Part shown: piece by piece, positions 1 to 8,950 of the stretch
Layout of the letters: each line of letters opens with the position of its first letter
Position numbering within the stretch: the first letter of the stretch is position 1
Assembly: GCF_025137375.1 (NCBI RefSeq)
Contig: NZ_CP073720.1
Location: 7,154,501-7,218,500, forward strand
Reading direction: 5' to 3'
Source: Dactylosporangium fulvum
Lineage (GTDB): Bacteria; Actinomycetota; Actinomycetes; Mycobacteriales; Micromonosporaceae
DNA length: 64,000 bases
Translations under genes and position numbers: made by a program
Notes under the pieces: generated by a model
What the model was told of the DNA's origin: nothing
Databases searched by the model: none
Seen by the model: only the letters and a program-made list of their open reading frames with translations

Positions 1-233
1 TCGTCCACCCACCGTTGCAGTGTCGCGGCGAGTTCGGCGTCGGTGGCGCCGGGCTGCCCGGCCATCCGGGCGGTCTCGTCCAGCAGCGAGCGGATCTCCG
101 GCGTGCCACGCCGCGTGAACTCCGCAATCCTGGCCCGCGAGTAGGGAAAGTGCCGGTCGCGGAGGTGACGCAGGGAACTCGTCGTGCCCTCGATGTCGAG
201 GACCACGGCGTCGATGGTCGGCTGCCGGCTCAT
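1..233 (-). CDS. mtnC: Enolase-phosphatase E1 / acireductone synthase, N-terminal part
   Basis: First 77 residues of a HAD-family enzyme; the gene runs off the left edge of the window. MtnC enolises and dephosphorylates 2,3-diketo-5-methylthiopentyl-1-phosphate to acireductone in methionine salvage. The HAD motif I reads VLDIEGTT at residues 11-18, with nucleophile Asp13 and Glu15, the wording typical of E1 rather than of other HAD phosphatases. The ATG at 233 overlaps the mtnD stop in an ATGA, so it is translated from the same message. The call rests on the motif plus the mtnA-mtnB-mtnD context; the catalytic lysine and the last motif lie outside the window. Confidence 0.9.
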   Translation of the reverse strand, partial: MSRQPTIDAVVLDIEGTTSSLRHLRDRHFPYSRARIAEFTRRGTPEIRSLLDETARMAGQPGATDAELAATLQRWVD

Positions 234-811
234 GGGCGTGTGACGGCCAGCTCGTGCAGGTACGGGATCCTCCGCGCTACCGGATCGCCGGTGAAGTCGG
301 CGATCCAGCCGTCCTCCTCCTGGAAGAAGCGGATCGCGGTGAACCGCGGCCGGGTGCCCATGTCGAACCAGTGCGCGGTCCCCCGCGGAACGGACAGCAG
401 ATCGCCCGCCTCGCAGACCACCGCGTACACCCGGTGCTCTAGGTGGAGGTAGAAACATCCCTGGCCCTCCACGAAGAACCGCACTTCGTCCTCGTCGTGG
501 ACATGCTCGTCGAGGAACCGTTCCCGGGCGGTCTTGACCTTCGCCGGCCATTCCGGGTCGGTGTCGTCCGGCCGCATGCTGACCACGTCGACCAACCGGT
601 AGCCGCCCTCGGCGCGGATCCGTTCGACGTCGTCCCGGTACGCGGCCAGCACCTGGTCGGCGTCGGCGTCGGCCGGCAGGTGCCGGCTCGTGTCCCAGCG
701 CTCGAATCCGATCTTCCATCGGGCGAGTTCGGCCGCGATGCGCGCGGTGTCGGCCGTCCGCAGCAGGATCTCGCCGCCGTCGTGGTCGGGCATGATCTGG
801 AGGAAGGTCAT
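230..811 (-). CDS. mtnD: Acireductone dioxygenase
   Basis: 193 residues, normal family length. A cupin enzyme that uses Fe(II) to cleave acireductone with O2 to formate and 4-methylthio-2-oxobutyrate, the keto acid of methionine (a Ni form gives an off-pathway product). The metal-binding set is visible: His103 and His105 in EHVHDEDE, Glu109, and His147 in PRGTAHWFD. It lies 12 bp downstream of mtnB and overlaps mtnC by 4 bp, so it is within one operon. Which metal is bound cannot be told from sequence. Confidence 0.95.
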   Translation of the reverse strand: MTFLQIMPDHDGGEILLRTADTARIAAELARWKIGFERWDTSRHLPADADADQVLAAYRDDVERIRAEGGYRLVDVVSMRPDDTDPEWPAKVKTARERFLDEHVHDEDEVRFFVEGQGCFYLHLEHRVYAVVCEAGDLLSVPRGTAHWFDMGTRPRFTAIRFFQEEDGWIADFTGDPVARRIPYLHELAVTRP

Positions 812-823
812 GTCAGGCTCCTC

Positions 824-1495
824 TCAGGCTCCTCGGATTGGCATTTCGGTTCGCGCCGGGTACTGCCCGGTGAGCAACGACAGCTGACACAGCGCCTCCA
901 GGCATTCGAGCCGGTTACGCGCGACGTCGAGCGTCGGCCCCCAGGCGGTGGCGCCGTGGAAGGCGATGAGCAGCACCGGTGGGATTCCGGACCCGTTGGT
1001 GGTGAGGTACGCCGCGACGTCCGAGCCGATGACCCGCACGTCGAGCCAGTTCGTGAAGACCGGGACGCTGATCGCGGTGGGGTCGGGCACCGCAAGGCCC
1101 TTGATCACCTCCAGGTCGGTGAAGCGCACCGCGTCCCGGTCGTCCCGCGCGGCGAGGACGGCCACCGCCGTGGCGTGGGGCGGGTGCGCGTGGACGACGG
1201 CCCCGCAGCCGGGAACCGTCCGGTACACAGCGGCGTGAATGCTGGTCTCGGCGGACGGGGGCGGTCCTCCCGGTTCCAGCGGCTGCCCGGTGACCGCGTC
1301 CACGGCGACCATGTCCTGGGCGGTGAGGCTTCCCTTGCTCCGCCCGCTCGCGGTGATGAGCGCGGCGTGTGCCGGCTCCGCCAGTCGTGCGGAGAGATTT
1401 CCGGCCGTGCCGTCCATCCAGCCACGCCGGTACAGGTCCCGGGCCGTCTGCGCCAGTCCGGCCGCCGCCGTCGCGCGGTCCAGGTGTTGATTCAC
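824..1495 (-). CDS. mtnB: Methylthioribulose-1-phosphate dehydratase
   Basis: 223 residues, class II aldolase/adducin fold. It dehydrates 5-methylthioribulose-1-phosphate to the diketo intermediate used by MtnC. GNLSAR (32-37) and the zinc-site pair His102/His104 in VHAHPPH are present, with a further His near 179 (AFHG). The start is a GTG at 1495 whose GTGA overlaps the mtnA stop; an open frame continues upstream inside mtnA but has no family similarity, so it is not used. Class II aldolases of similar look act on other sugar phosphates, but neighbouring mtnA, mtnC and mtnD settle the role. Confidence 0.92.
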   Translation of the reverse strand: MNQHLDRATAAAGLAQTARDLYRRGWMDGTAGNLSARLAEPAHAALITASGRSKGSLTAQDMVAVDAVTGQPLEPGGPPPSAETSIHAAVYRTVPGCGAVVHAHPPHATAVAVLAARDDRDAVRFTDLEVIKGLAVPDPTAISVPVFTNWLDVRVIGSDVAAYLTTNGSGIPPVLLIAFHGATAWGPTLDVARNRLECLEALCQLSLLTGQYPARTEMPIRGA

Positions 1496-2511
1496 GCGGT
1501 TGCCTTTCCTGACAGGGCGCCGAAGTCGCGCAGCAGCCGCCGCTCGGTCGCGATGGCGGTGACCAGTTCGGCGGGGGTGACGTCGAAGGCCGGGTTGTAG
1601 ACCGCAGTGCCGGCGGGTGCCGTCCGCAGTCCGGCGTACCCGAGCACCTCGGCGGCGAGACGCTCCTCGATGACGATCTGGTCGCCGCTTGCGGTGGACG
1701 GGTCCAGTGTGGACTCCGGCGCGACGACCACGAACGGGACGCGGTGCCGGGCCGCGGCGACGGCCAGACCGTACGTCCCGATCTTGTTCGCCGTGTCGCC
1801 GTTCATGGCGATCCGGTCCGCGCCCACGAGCACGCAATCGACGAGGCCGCGGGAGATGGCGGCCGGTGCGGCGGAGTCCACGCACAACCGGTGCGGGATG
1901 CCCGCCTCGGCCAGCTCCCACGCGGTGAGCCGCGCGCCCTGCAGCAGCGGGCGGGTCTCCGTGACAAGCACGTGGTCGACCTCGCCGGCCGCGGCGAGGT
2001 CGGCCACGGCGCCCAGCGCCGTCCCCCATGCCGCCGTGGCGAGCCGACCGGTGTTGCAGTGCGTGAGGATACGCAGCGGCCGTCGCCGGCACAGCTGCCG
2101 GATCAGCTCGGCGGCGCGGGCCGCGGCGGCGCGGTTCGTCCGCTCGTCCTCCTCGAGCATCAACCGGGCCTCGGCAAGCACCGCGTCCGGGCCCTCGGAG
2201 AGCCGGGCCAGGGCGCGCCGCACCCCCCACTCGAGGTTCGAGGCCGTCGGCCGCGCGGCGGCGAGAAGGTCCGCGTCCGCCCGCACGGCCGCGTGATCGG
2301 TCCGGCCCGCCACCGTGTGCCGGTGGGCGGACAGCGCCACACCGAGCGCCCCGGCCAGCCCGATCGCCGGCGCTCCCCGGATCGCCAGGCGCCGGATCGC
2401 GGCGACGAGGTCCCCGACCGTGTCTATGCGCAGGATCGTGGTCCGGCTCGGAAGTGCTGTCTGGTCCACCGCGACGATGCAGCCGGAGTCCCAGTCAAGC
2501 GAACGCTCCAT
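1492..2511 (-). CDS. mtnA: Methylthioribose-1-phosphate isomerase
   Basis: 339 residues, in the eIF2B-alpha-like family. It isomerises 5-methylthioribose-1-phosphate to methylthioribulose-1-phosphate. Conserved blocks are in order: RGAPAIG (45-51), the catalytic Cys152 in LTHCNTG, TETRP (185-189), and GADRI with Asp232 followed by NGDTANKIGTY. It is the first strictly salvage-specific gene of the operon, 39 bp after the HAD gene. No mtnP or mtnK is in the window, so the supply of methylthioribose-1-phosphate must come from elsewhere. Confidence 0.95.
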   Translation of the reverse strand: MERSLDWDSGCIVAVDQTALPSRTTILRIDTVGDLVAAIRRLAIRGAPAIGLAGALGVALSAHRHTVAGRTDHAAVRADADLLAAARPTASNLEWGVRRALARLSEGPDAVLAEARLMLEEDERTNRAAAARAAELIRQLCRRRPLRILTHCNTGRLATAAWGTALGAVADLAAAGEVDHVLVTETRPLLQGARLTAWELAEAGIPHRLCVDSAAPAAISRGLVDCVLVGADRIAMNGDTANKIGTYGLAVAAARHRVPFVVVAPESTLDPSTASGDQIVIEERLAAEVLGYAGLRTAPAGTAVYNPAFDVTPAELVTAIATERRLLRDFGALSGKATA

Positions 2512-2550
2512 GGCAATCTCCCATTGGTTTGCAGCGGCGACCGCAACGCG

Positions 2551-3384
2551 TCACCACGCGAACTGCTCGATGGAATACGTCGGTGCGACGGCGGCCGGGA
2601 GGGCGGGATCCGTCGCCGCCCGCAGACGGTGCAGGCCGGTGCCGACCACGAGCGTGGTGTCCAGGCCCGCCCGAGCGGCCCCGAGGACGTCCGTGTCCTT
2701 GGCGTCACCCACCGCCAGGATCCGTCGCGGCGCCGCGAACCCCGGCAACGTCCGGAAATGCGCGTAGATCGGCGGCTCGGGCTTGCCGTACCGGACGACG
2801 TCGCCGCCGATCTTCTCGTAGGCGTCGGCGACTGCTCCCACCGCGACGTGGCGCCGGCCGCCCACGAGGACCTCCCGGTCCGGGTTCGCGCAGATCATCG
2901 GTAGTTCGCGGGATCTGGCTCTGGTGAGGACCAGCCGGAGCCCCGGGTGGCTGACCGGATCCGTCAGGATGCCGGTGGCGACGATGACGTCCGCGTCGTC
3001 GGGATCCTCCACCTCCGTGATGCCCGTCGTCGACAGCCATTCCGTATTCTCGCGGCTGCCGAGATGCAGGTATCGCCGCCATCTCGGGGAGGACGCCGGC
3101 GCCCGCCGGCTGAGGGCCTGCCTGGCCAGCTCTCCCGAGGTCAGCACGACGTCGTAGAGGTCCCGCGGGATGCCCATTGCGTCCAGCATCCGTGCCAGGT
3201 TGCCTGCGCTCCTCGACGTGTTGGAGATCAGGCCCACTGCCCGGCCGCCGGCCCGGATGTTCCGCAGGCAGTCCACGGCGAGCGGGAACGGCCGGACACC
3301 GTCGATGAGCACACCCCACACGTCGACGAGGACGGCGTCGTAGCCGGCGACCACGTCGCCGATCCCGGTGATTTCCACGGTCAT
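2551..3384 (-). CDS. HAD-superfamily class IIA hydrolase
   Basis: 277 residues. Motif I is DVWGVLIDG starting at Asp21, the DxWGVLxxG variant seen in one subfamily of class IIA HAD proteins. SNTS (53-56), Lys200 in YGKPEP and the acidic motif GDAKDTD (225-231) complete the active site. It is likely a small-molecule phosphatase; the substrate is unknown. It overlaps the upstream aminotransferase in an ATGA and precedes mtnA by 39 bp, so it is co-transcribed with methionine salvage genes, yet the pathway already has MtnC for its phosphatase step. It may act on a side product or a related sugar phosphate; that is inference. Confidence 0.85.
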   Translation of the reverse strand: MTVEITGIGDVVAGYDAVLVDVWGVLIDGVRPFPLAVDCLRNIRAGGRAVGLISNTSRSAGNLARMLDAMGIPRDLYDVVLTSGELARQALSRRAPASSPRWRRYLHLGSRENTEWLSTTGITEVEDPDDADVIVATGILTDPVSHPGLRLVLTRARSRELPMICANPDREVLVGGRRHVAVGAVADAYEKIGGDVVRYGKPEPPIYAHFRTLPGFAAPRRILAVGDAKDTDVLGAARAGLDTTLVVGTGLHRLRAATDPALPAAVAPTYSIEQFAW

Positions 3385-4856
3385 GGCGACTCGGTTCGCG
3401 AGGCGCTCAGGAAGGCCGCCAGCGCGGGGGTGATCCGCTCCCGGAACGCCTGCACGATGAGGTCACGACCGGGCCGGAAGGTCGCCGACGTGTCGTCGTC
3501 GGCGCCCGGCGGCATCGCCTCGGCCATCCGCATGAGCCCGTCGGCGATGGCGGGCCGCGACCGGGTGCAGGTGCCGGCGACGCTGGTGATGGCGCTCAGC
3601 AGCTCGGTGTCCAGGGCGCCGGCGTAGGTCTGCTTGAGCCCGACCGAGCCGAAGACGAGCCGCAGTTCGGCACCGTCGAAGCCGAGGGAGTACCCCGGCG
3701 AGACCGCGACCCGCGCGTCACGCAGGAGGAGCCGGGCGATGTCGACGCTGGTCCGGATGGCCGGCTCGCCTGCGCGTCGCCGGCCGAGGAGGCCGGTGGC
3801 ACTGACGAGCATGCCGTGACCGGCCTGCGGCCGGTGCGGGATGTGCAGCACCGGCCGGTCCGACCAGGCCGCGAGCTCGCGGTTGACCTCGTCGACCAGT
3901 TCCGTGATGAGCGCGACGCGCGCCGCGCACTCGGCGCTGTTGGCGTGCAGGTAGCTGTGCGGTGCGCAGAGCGCCGCGAACGCCATCGCCTTGGCGATGT
4001 ACGGGACGGTGGCGAGCGTCGTGGTGGTGTGGTCGTTCATCCGCCCGATGACGTCGGCCGGGCCACAGCCCCAGCCGATGCGGATGTTGGCCAGGTTGAA
4101 CGCCTTCGATCCACCCTTGATCGTCACGACCCGCCCGGCGACCTCGGGAACGGTCGCGGCGAGGTGGTGGACCCGCGGCTCGCCGGGAAACTCGGTGCCC
4201 GCGAACACACAGTCCTCGAGCACCACGAGGTCGTGTTCGAAGACCGCCTCGGCGATCGTCTTCAGTTCGTCCGGGGTGTAGACCGCTCCGGTCTGGGTCG
4301 GATTGAAGAGGAACAGGCCCCGCGCCCGCCCGGCGTGCTGCGGGTTGGCGGCGAAGTGCTCGCCGAGCGCCTCCGGGGTCAGCTTGAACGAGTGCTCCGC
4401 GCTGGTCGGCACGAGCGACAGTTCGACGCCGAACAGATCGCACCAGCTCGGCAGCGGATGGTAGTACGACGTCGGAACCAGGAACACGTCGCCGGGCTGC
4501 GAGCAGGCGTGCAGGAACGCGGCGAAGAGTCTCGTGGTTCCACTGTCGGCACAGATGTTCGCCGCGGACTCCGGCGGGATTCCGTTGCGCTCGAAGTCGG
4601 CCGTCACGGCCGCTTCGAAGTCGGCGTGGCGCTGGAGGAAGTGATAGTCGTCCAGCGAGGCGCGCCGGCTGTCGAGGAGGGCGGTCACCCCGGCCGCGAT
4701 GACGTCGGGATGGGGACGACGCGTGCCGTCCCCGTGGGCCAGCGACAGCACGTCGGGATCGAACATGCTCGGATGGACCTTGACGCCGTCGGCGTCGACC
4801 CCGCCCAGCACCTGCCGGCTGGCGCGCAGGCGGTCGAGCGGCCTGATCGGCGTCAT
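3381..4856 (-). CDS. PLP-dependent class I/II aminotransferase
   Basis: 491 residues with the fold-type I layout: FNPTQTG (184-190) in place of the usual NPxNPTG, Asp215 in LEDCVF, the Schiff-base Lys251 in KGGSKAFN, and Arg259 in NIRIGWG. The start ATG at 4856 overlaps the stop of the dehydrogenase (ATGA). Methionine salvage ends with transamination of 4-methylthio-2-oxobutyrate to methionine, and this operon member is the natural candidate. The protein is longer than typical salvage transaminases, with a C-terminal tail beyond about residue 430, so a specialised acceptor is also possible. Confidence 0.85.
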   Translation of the reverse strand: MTPIRPLDRLRASRQVLGGVDADGVKVHPSMFDPDVLSLAHGDGTRRPHPDVIAAGVTALLDSRRASLDDYHFLQRHADFEAAVTADFERNGIPPESAANICADSGTTRLFAAFLHACSQPGDVFLVPTSYYHPLPSWCDLFGVELSLVPTSAEHSFKLTPEALGEHFAANPQHAGRARGLFLFNPTQTGAVYTPDELKTIAEAVFEHDLVVLEDCVFAGTEFPGEPRVHHLAATVPEVAGRVVTIKGGSKAFNLANIRIGWGCGPADVIGRMNDHTTTTLATVPYIAKAMAFAALCAPHSYLHANSAECAARVALITELVDEVNRELAAWSDRPVLHIPHRPQAGHGMLVSATGLLGRRRAGEPAIRTSVDIARLLLRDARVAVSPGYSLGFDGAELRLVFGSVGLKQTYAGALDTELLSAITSVAGTCTRSRPAIADGLMRMAEAMPPGADDDTSATFRPGRDLIVQAFRERITPALAAFLSASRTESP

Positions 4857-6007
4857 GAGCCGGTCACCCCGGTCCTCGCCTCGAACGCCGAGTACTTCGC
4901 CTTGAGCTCGCGCGCCCAGTCGTGGCAGTCCTCGACCTTGAACTCGGGGCAGTGGTGTCCCAGCACGTCCGACATCGTCCGGGTCGCGAGGTCGGTGAAC
5001 ACGACCCGGCCGTTGACCTCGATGCGCTCGATCCCGTCGAAGACCTGGCCCTGCTCGTTCACGGCCACGGCGCGCTCCTGCGAACACGCCGACGCCAGGT
5101 CCAGCTCGATGCCGTGCTCCGAGAGCCGCACCGGGTAACCGCCCACGAGGCCGAGCGGACCGGGAGCGTGGACGGTGACCGGCGTCGCTGAGGTCAGGCC
5201 GTTGAGCACGGCGAACGCCGAACTGGCGGTGACGTACATGCCGGCCCGCCCACGGGTACGCCGGACGTCGGTCGGCAGGAGGCGGAACAGCGCGGGGGTG
5301 TCCGCGCTGTCGGTGACGTCGGTGCCGTCGACGTAGATCCGCAGGTCGTAGTCGGCTCCACCGGTGTCGCCGGCGGCGGGCAGGCGGTTGCTGACGTAGT
5401 GGTGGGCGACGAGCCTGACGTGCACGCGCTCGACATCGACGCCGAGGTGCAGCGCCGCCGCGGAACGCACGGCCGGCACGACGTTCATCACGTTGCCGAT
5501 GCCGACCGCCGGAGCCAGGCCGCAGGTCTGCAGGGCCGGATTGACCGCGTCCGGGTAGGCCGCGTTGACGACGACGGAATCGTGGCCGGAGCGGTGTACC
5601 GCGGTCATCAGACGGTGAGCGGGACTGAGGTGCATGGGCAGCCACGGACCGACGCCCGGCCGGTCGAGCATCTGGTACAGCTCTCGTGGCAGGAGGGAGA
5701 TCCGCCAGTACGTCTGGACCGAGGCCGTGTTGAAAATGATGTCGGGGCGCAGCCGGGAGACCGTCTCGGCGGTACGGTCGACGTCGTCGAGGTCGACGCA
5801 GGCGGCTGCGAGCCGCGGATTGGTGCCCTGATTGTATGCCGCGAGCCGGGCCAGGTTGACGCGTTCTTCGACCGCCGTCCTGTTCCGGCCGCCGACGACG
5901 ATCTGACCGTCGAACCCGACCCAGGAGAGCAGGTCGAGCACGTTCCCGCCGAGAACCCCGTTGCCAATGATCAGTAGTGTTCTGTCACGCCTGGTGTTCT
6001 TCCGCAC
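4853..6007 (-). CDS. NAD(P)-binding oxidoreductase, saccharopine-dehydrogenase-like N-terminus
   Basis: 384 residues. An N-terminal Rossmann motif (LLIIGNGVLGG, 11-21) is followed by an alternation of helices and strands like that of saccharopine or homoserine dehydrogenase-type enzymes; the rest is not recognised. It starts with GTG at 6007, first gene after the regulator, with no clear ribosome binding site; a TAGCGT box about 7 bp upstream would suit a leaderless message. The 4-bp overlap with the aminotransferase gene suggests that the two act on the same metabolite. It is not part of the textbook methionine salvage pathway and the substrate is unknown. Confidence 0.7.
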   Translation of the reverse strand: MRKNTRRDRTLLIIGNGVLGGNVLDLLSWVGFDGQIVVGGRNRTAVEERVNLARLAAYNQGTNPRLAAACVDLDDVDRTAETVSRLRPDIIFNTASVQTYWRISLLPRELYQMLDRPGVGPWLPMHLSPAHRLMTAVHRSGHDSVVVNAAYPDAVNPALQTCGLAPAVGIGNVMNVVPAVRSAAALHLGVDVERVHVRLVAHHYVSNRLPAAGDTGGADYDLRIYVDGTDVTDSADTPALFRLLPTDVRRTRGRAGMYVTASSAFAVLNGLTSATPVTVHAPGPLGLVGGYPVRLSEHGIELDLASACSQERAVAVNEQGQVFDGIERIEVNGRVVFTDLATRTMSDVLGHHCPEFKVEDCHDWARELKAKYSAFEARTGVTGS

Positions 6008-6098
6008 GGCTCGACGCTAGGTCGGCGACCCCGTCACCGACAGGGCCGCGGCCCCGGAACAAGTTGCCAGACCGCTATCCCGCGCCGCACCCGGCCGG

Positions 6099-8729
6099 TC
6101 ATCCGGGTGTCGGCCGCGCGTCCGCGCCGTGCAGGGCGTCGGCGAGCTGGCCGCGCTGACGGATGCCGAGCTTGTCGTAGGCGCGCTGCAGATGGTTCTC
6201 CACCGTGCGGACGGACAGCACCAGCCGCACGGAGATCTCCGCGTTGCTCAGCCCGGCCGCCGCCAGCGCGCAGATCTCCCGCTCCCGGCGGGTGAGACCG
6301 GCGACCGCCACCGGTTCCACGAGCCACCCGGGCCAGTGACCGTCACAACGGTCCCGGAGCTTCGCGATCCGCCGCAAAAGCCGTCCCGATGCGCGCTGCT
6401 CCGCGTCCGGGCGGGCCTGCCACGCCCGCACCGCCGACTCCAGGGCGAGCGCGGTGTAGCTGCGTTGCTCCCAGGCCAGGCTGAGCGCCTCGAGCCGGTC
6501 GGGATCGGCGTCGGCCAGGGCGTCGGCGTACTCGGCGAACCAGGAGAACAACGGGCTGTCGGACATCTCCGCCACCCGCCTGACCTCGGCGGCGACCTCG
6601 GCCGACGGCTCCACCCTGGACCACAGGTGCAGCGCTTCCATGGCGGAGGAGACGACGCCCGCGCCGATGAACTGCTCGGCGAGGTCGCGCAGGATCTTCA
6701 CGGCCGCGGCCGGCCGGCCGGTGCTGGCCAGCAGCAGGGCCTTCGCGAGGCGGGCGTAGTCACCGCTGCGACTGTCCGCGGGCAGCAACTCGTCGACGGC
6801 AGTCAATGCCTGGGTGGCCCGTTCGGCCCGGCCCTGGTGGGCCGCCCACCACGCCTGCATGCCGAGGATGTTCGCGCGGATCGGGAAGAGGGTCCGGGCG
6901 TCGGTGACGGCGAGCGCCTCGTTCGTCCACCTCGCGGCCTGCTCGACCCGGCCGCGGTCGCCGTGGCAGATGCCCACCATCATGGCGAGCAGGCCCGCTC
7001 CGTCCGGGGAACCGTGTGCCACCGCATCCTGGTAGTACCGTTCGGCAAGGGGTGCGGCCTCCTCCAACCGCCCGCACATCACGAGCGCGTGGATGTGGCA
7101 TGCCTGGGTCGCGGCCCGCATCGTCGGCCAGGTCGGCTGCGGCAGCACGCTGTCGGCGAGCTCGGCCGCGGCCTGCCGGGGCGCCCCCGCGTACACCAGC
7201 ACGAACGGCAGCAGCGGGGTCAGCGCGACAGCCAGCAGCGGCTCCTGCGGCGGCTCCTGCAACGCGGCGGCGACGGCGGCCGCGGCGTTGACGTCGGACT
7301 TGTAGAACACCGCGATGCCGGCCCCGGCGACGAGCATCTCCCCGTGCACGCTCTCCGGTAGCTGCCGATGCGCCTCCTCGAGCAGGGACAACGCGACGTC
7401 GGGCTGCCGTAGCCCCCAGAACAGGTTCAGGGCCCGCAGCGCGGCCGCTCTCGCCCGGAGGACGGGGGCGTCGAGCCGTGCATACGCGGTCGCCAGCAGT
7501 GGTTCGGCATCCTGTGGCCGGCCCTGCGCGACCTGCGCCCGTCCCAGGTACCACGCCCCCATCGGCCCCGGGATGCTCCGGGCGAGCCGCTCCGCCAGGG
7601 CGGCACCGCCCCGGTCCAGCGCGGCGTCGGCGGCGGCGAGCACGTCGCCGAGGTCGAACGGCAGGTCCGCCTCGCACCGCCAGGACATGACCCGGATGCG
7701 GTCCTCGACCGACGCCACGTCGCCCTGCATGGCCTCGACGAGCTCCCGCAGGAGCCGGCGACGGCGCAACGGCTTCGTGCGGGCGCGGATCGCCTCGCCG
7801 AACAGCGGATGGCCGAGTCGCACGAGCACTCCGGCGCCGTGGTCGACCAACCTGATGAGGCCCCGCTCCTCCAACTGCTCGGCCACCACCGGTGCGACGA
7901 GCCGGTCCAGCACGGCGGGCCGCAGCGGCTCCGCATAGGCGACGAACGCCAGAGCGGCGGCCTCCTCGTCCGACAGGACCCCGACCGTCAACTCGACCGC
8001 GTCGTACAACCGGGGCGTGGCGCGCCCGCCGGACCGCCAGTTCCAGACGCCCTCCTGGGGCTGGAGGCTCCGTTCGGCGACGGCGGCGCGCAGCGCCTCC
8101 CGGACGAACAGCGGGTTGCCCAGCGTCGTCCGCCACAGTGCGTCGAGGGCGAGACCGCTGACCGGGCCGCCGAGCACCGCTGTCACGAGGTCGTCGTGGC
8201 CGGCGCGGTCGAGCGGCCGCACGTCGATACGGTCGAGTGCGCCCGCCCGGCGCACCAGCGCGACGACCGGCGTGTTGGCCGCGTTGTTCCGCACCGTCGC
8301 GAGGACCTTGACCACCCCGTCGGTGAGCAACCGCTCCAGCAGCGCGGCGGACGCGTCGTCCAGCCAGTTGACGTCGTCGATGCCGACCACGGCCGGGCCG
8401 GCCGGTCGGCCCTCCGTGAGCCCCTGCTTCGCCAGCCGGAACGCCCCGGCAAGGCCGGCGTCGTCCGGCGGCGCGAACCCGGGGACGGAGCCGAACGGCA
8501 CGTCCTGCCACGACGGCGTCGCGGTGATGCGCACCACGCCGGCTCCGCCGGCTTCGAGCTCGTCGAGGGCGGCGCCGAGGAGCCGGCTCTTGCCGACACC
8601 GGGTTCACCGGTCAGCAGCGCTCCCGAGCCGGTGCCGGACACCAGCGCTTGCCGCACCGCCGCCAGCTCGTAGGCCCGGCCCACGAGCCGGCGGTCCTGC
8701 GCTGTCGGTTCCCCGTCAGTCGTGCGCAA
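6099..8729 (-). CDS. LAL-type LuxR regulator with N-terminal AAA ATPase
   Basis: 876 residues, the usual size of large ATP-binding LuxR regulators. Walker A GEPGVGKS (41-48), Walker B VVGIDD (114-119), a long helical TPR-like middle, and a C-terminal LuxR helix-turn-helix beginning LTRREREICALAAAGLSNAEI (about 812-870). Such proteins sense a ligand or maltose-type signal through the middle and activate nearby genes, often secondary-metabolism or catabolic clusters. It stands 91 bp upstream of the salvage operon on the same strand and may either regulate it or be partly co-transcribed. A second LuxR gene starts divergently at 9035. Confidence 0.93.
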   Translation of the reverse strand: MRTTDGEPTAQDRRLVGRAYELAAVRQALVSGTGSGALLTGEPGVGKSRLLGAALDELEAGGAGVVRITATPSWQDVPFGSVPGFAPPDDAGLAGAFRLAKQGLTEGRPAGPAVVGIDDVNWLDDASAALLERLLTDGVVKVLATVRNNAANTPVVALVRRAGALDRIDVRPLDRAGHDDLVTAVLGGPVSGLALDALWRTTLGNPLFVREALRAAVAERSLQPQEGVWNWRSGGRATPRLYDAVELTVGVLSDEEAAALAFVAYAEPLRPAVLDRLVAPVVAEQLEERGLIRLVDHGAGVLVRLGHPLFGEAIRARTKPLRRRRLLRELVEAMQGDVASVEDRIRVMSWRCEADLPFDLGDVLAAADAALDRGGAALAERLARSIPGPMGAWYLGRAQVAQGRPQDAEPLLATAYARLDAPVLRARAAALRALNLFWGLRQPDVALSLLEEAHRQLPESVHGEMLVAGAGIAVFYKSDVNAAAAVAAALQEPPQEPLLAVALTPLLPFVLVYAGAPRQAAAELADSVLPQPTWPTMRAATQACHIHALVMCGRLEEAAPLAERYYQDAVAHGSPDGAGLLAMMVGICHGDRGRVEQAARWTNEALAVTDARTLFPIRANILGMQAWWAAHQGRAERATQALTAVDELLPADSRSGDYARLAKALLLASTGRPAAAVKILRDLAEQFIGAGVVSSAMEALHLWSRVEPSAEVAAEVRRVAEMSDSPLFSWFAEYADALADADPDRLEALSLAWEQRSYTALALESAVRAWQARPDAEQRASGRLLRRIAKLRDRCDGHWPGWLVEPVAVAGLTRREREICALAAAGLSNAEISVRLVLSVRTVENHLQRAYDKLGIRQRGQLADALHGADARPTPG

Positions 8730-8790
8730 GCCCGTTCCTCCCGATACTCAGTCGGTGCTGCCGCCGCCGAAACCACGTCCTCCGGACCCC

Positions 8791-8824
8791 GCCCGAACCG
8801 GCGCTGACCAGCGCCGGTTCGGGC
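8791..8824. other. Perfect 14-bp inverted repeat between divergent regulators
   Basis: GCCCGAACCGGCGC, loop TGACCA, then the exact complement. This would be an ordinary terminator behind a gene, but here it lies in the 305-bp region between two divergent regulator genes (8730-9034), where it would attenuate the message of the LAL gene or of the divergent gene, depending on the promoter positions. No T tract follows on either strand. Confidence 0.55.
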
Positions 8825-8889
8825 GGGTCTCCCGGTATACACCCCCTCGTCCACTTCCTGCCCGTGTGGCGGCAGGGGTCCGGTTCGAT

Positions 8890-8906
8890 TGAGTACCGCC
8901 TACTCA
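8890..8906. promoter_or_regulatory. Palindrome TGAGTA-N5-TACTCA
   Basis: Perfect 6-bp arms separated by CCGCC, 128-145 bp upstream of the LuxR start at 9035. It is a candidate operator for one of the two divergent regulators. A related ATACTCAG string occurs again near 8745, close to the LAL start. Confidence 0.45.
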
Positions 8907-8934
8907 GGACGTCGCCTCCGGCCGTGACCAGGCT

Positions 8935-8950
8935 GTTTCGGTATCGAAAC
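8935..8950. promoter_or_regulatory. Palindrome GTTTCG-GTAT-CGAAAC
   Basis: Perfect 6-bp arms with a 4-bp centre, 85 bp upstream of the LuxR start. LuxR-type dimers bind palindromes of this size, so autoregulation or cross-regulation by the LAL protein is plausible, but no promoter boxes are clear enough to place it relative to a transcription start. Confidence 0.5.

Noticed and set aside
1496..2230. Open frame continuing upstream of mtnB inside mtnA on the same strand
   Set aside because: Its text is Arg/Gly/Pro-rich with no similarity to class II aldolases; the GTG at 1495 overlapping the mtnA stop explains the start.
4857..5645. Upstream open frame in register with the aminotransferase
   Set aside because: It lies inside the oxidoreductase gene in another frame and is low-complexity; ATG 4856 with an ATGA overlap fits the operon.
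6129..7361. 410-codon frame antisense to the LAL regulator
   Set aside because: Composition mirrors the GC-skewed codons of the real gene; no start signal or motif. The same applies to other long antisense frames in the window, for example 16247-17329, 24527-25687, 52842-55196 and 60969-62309.
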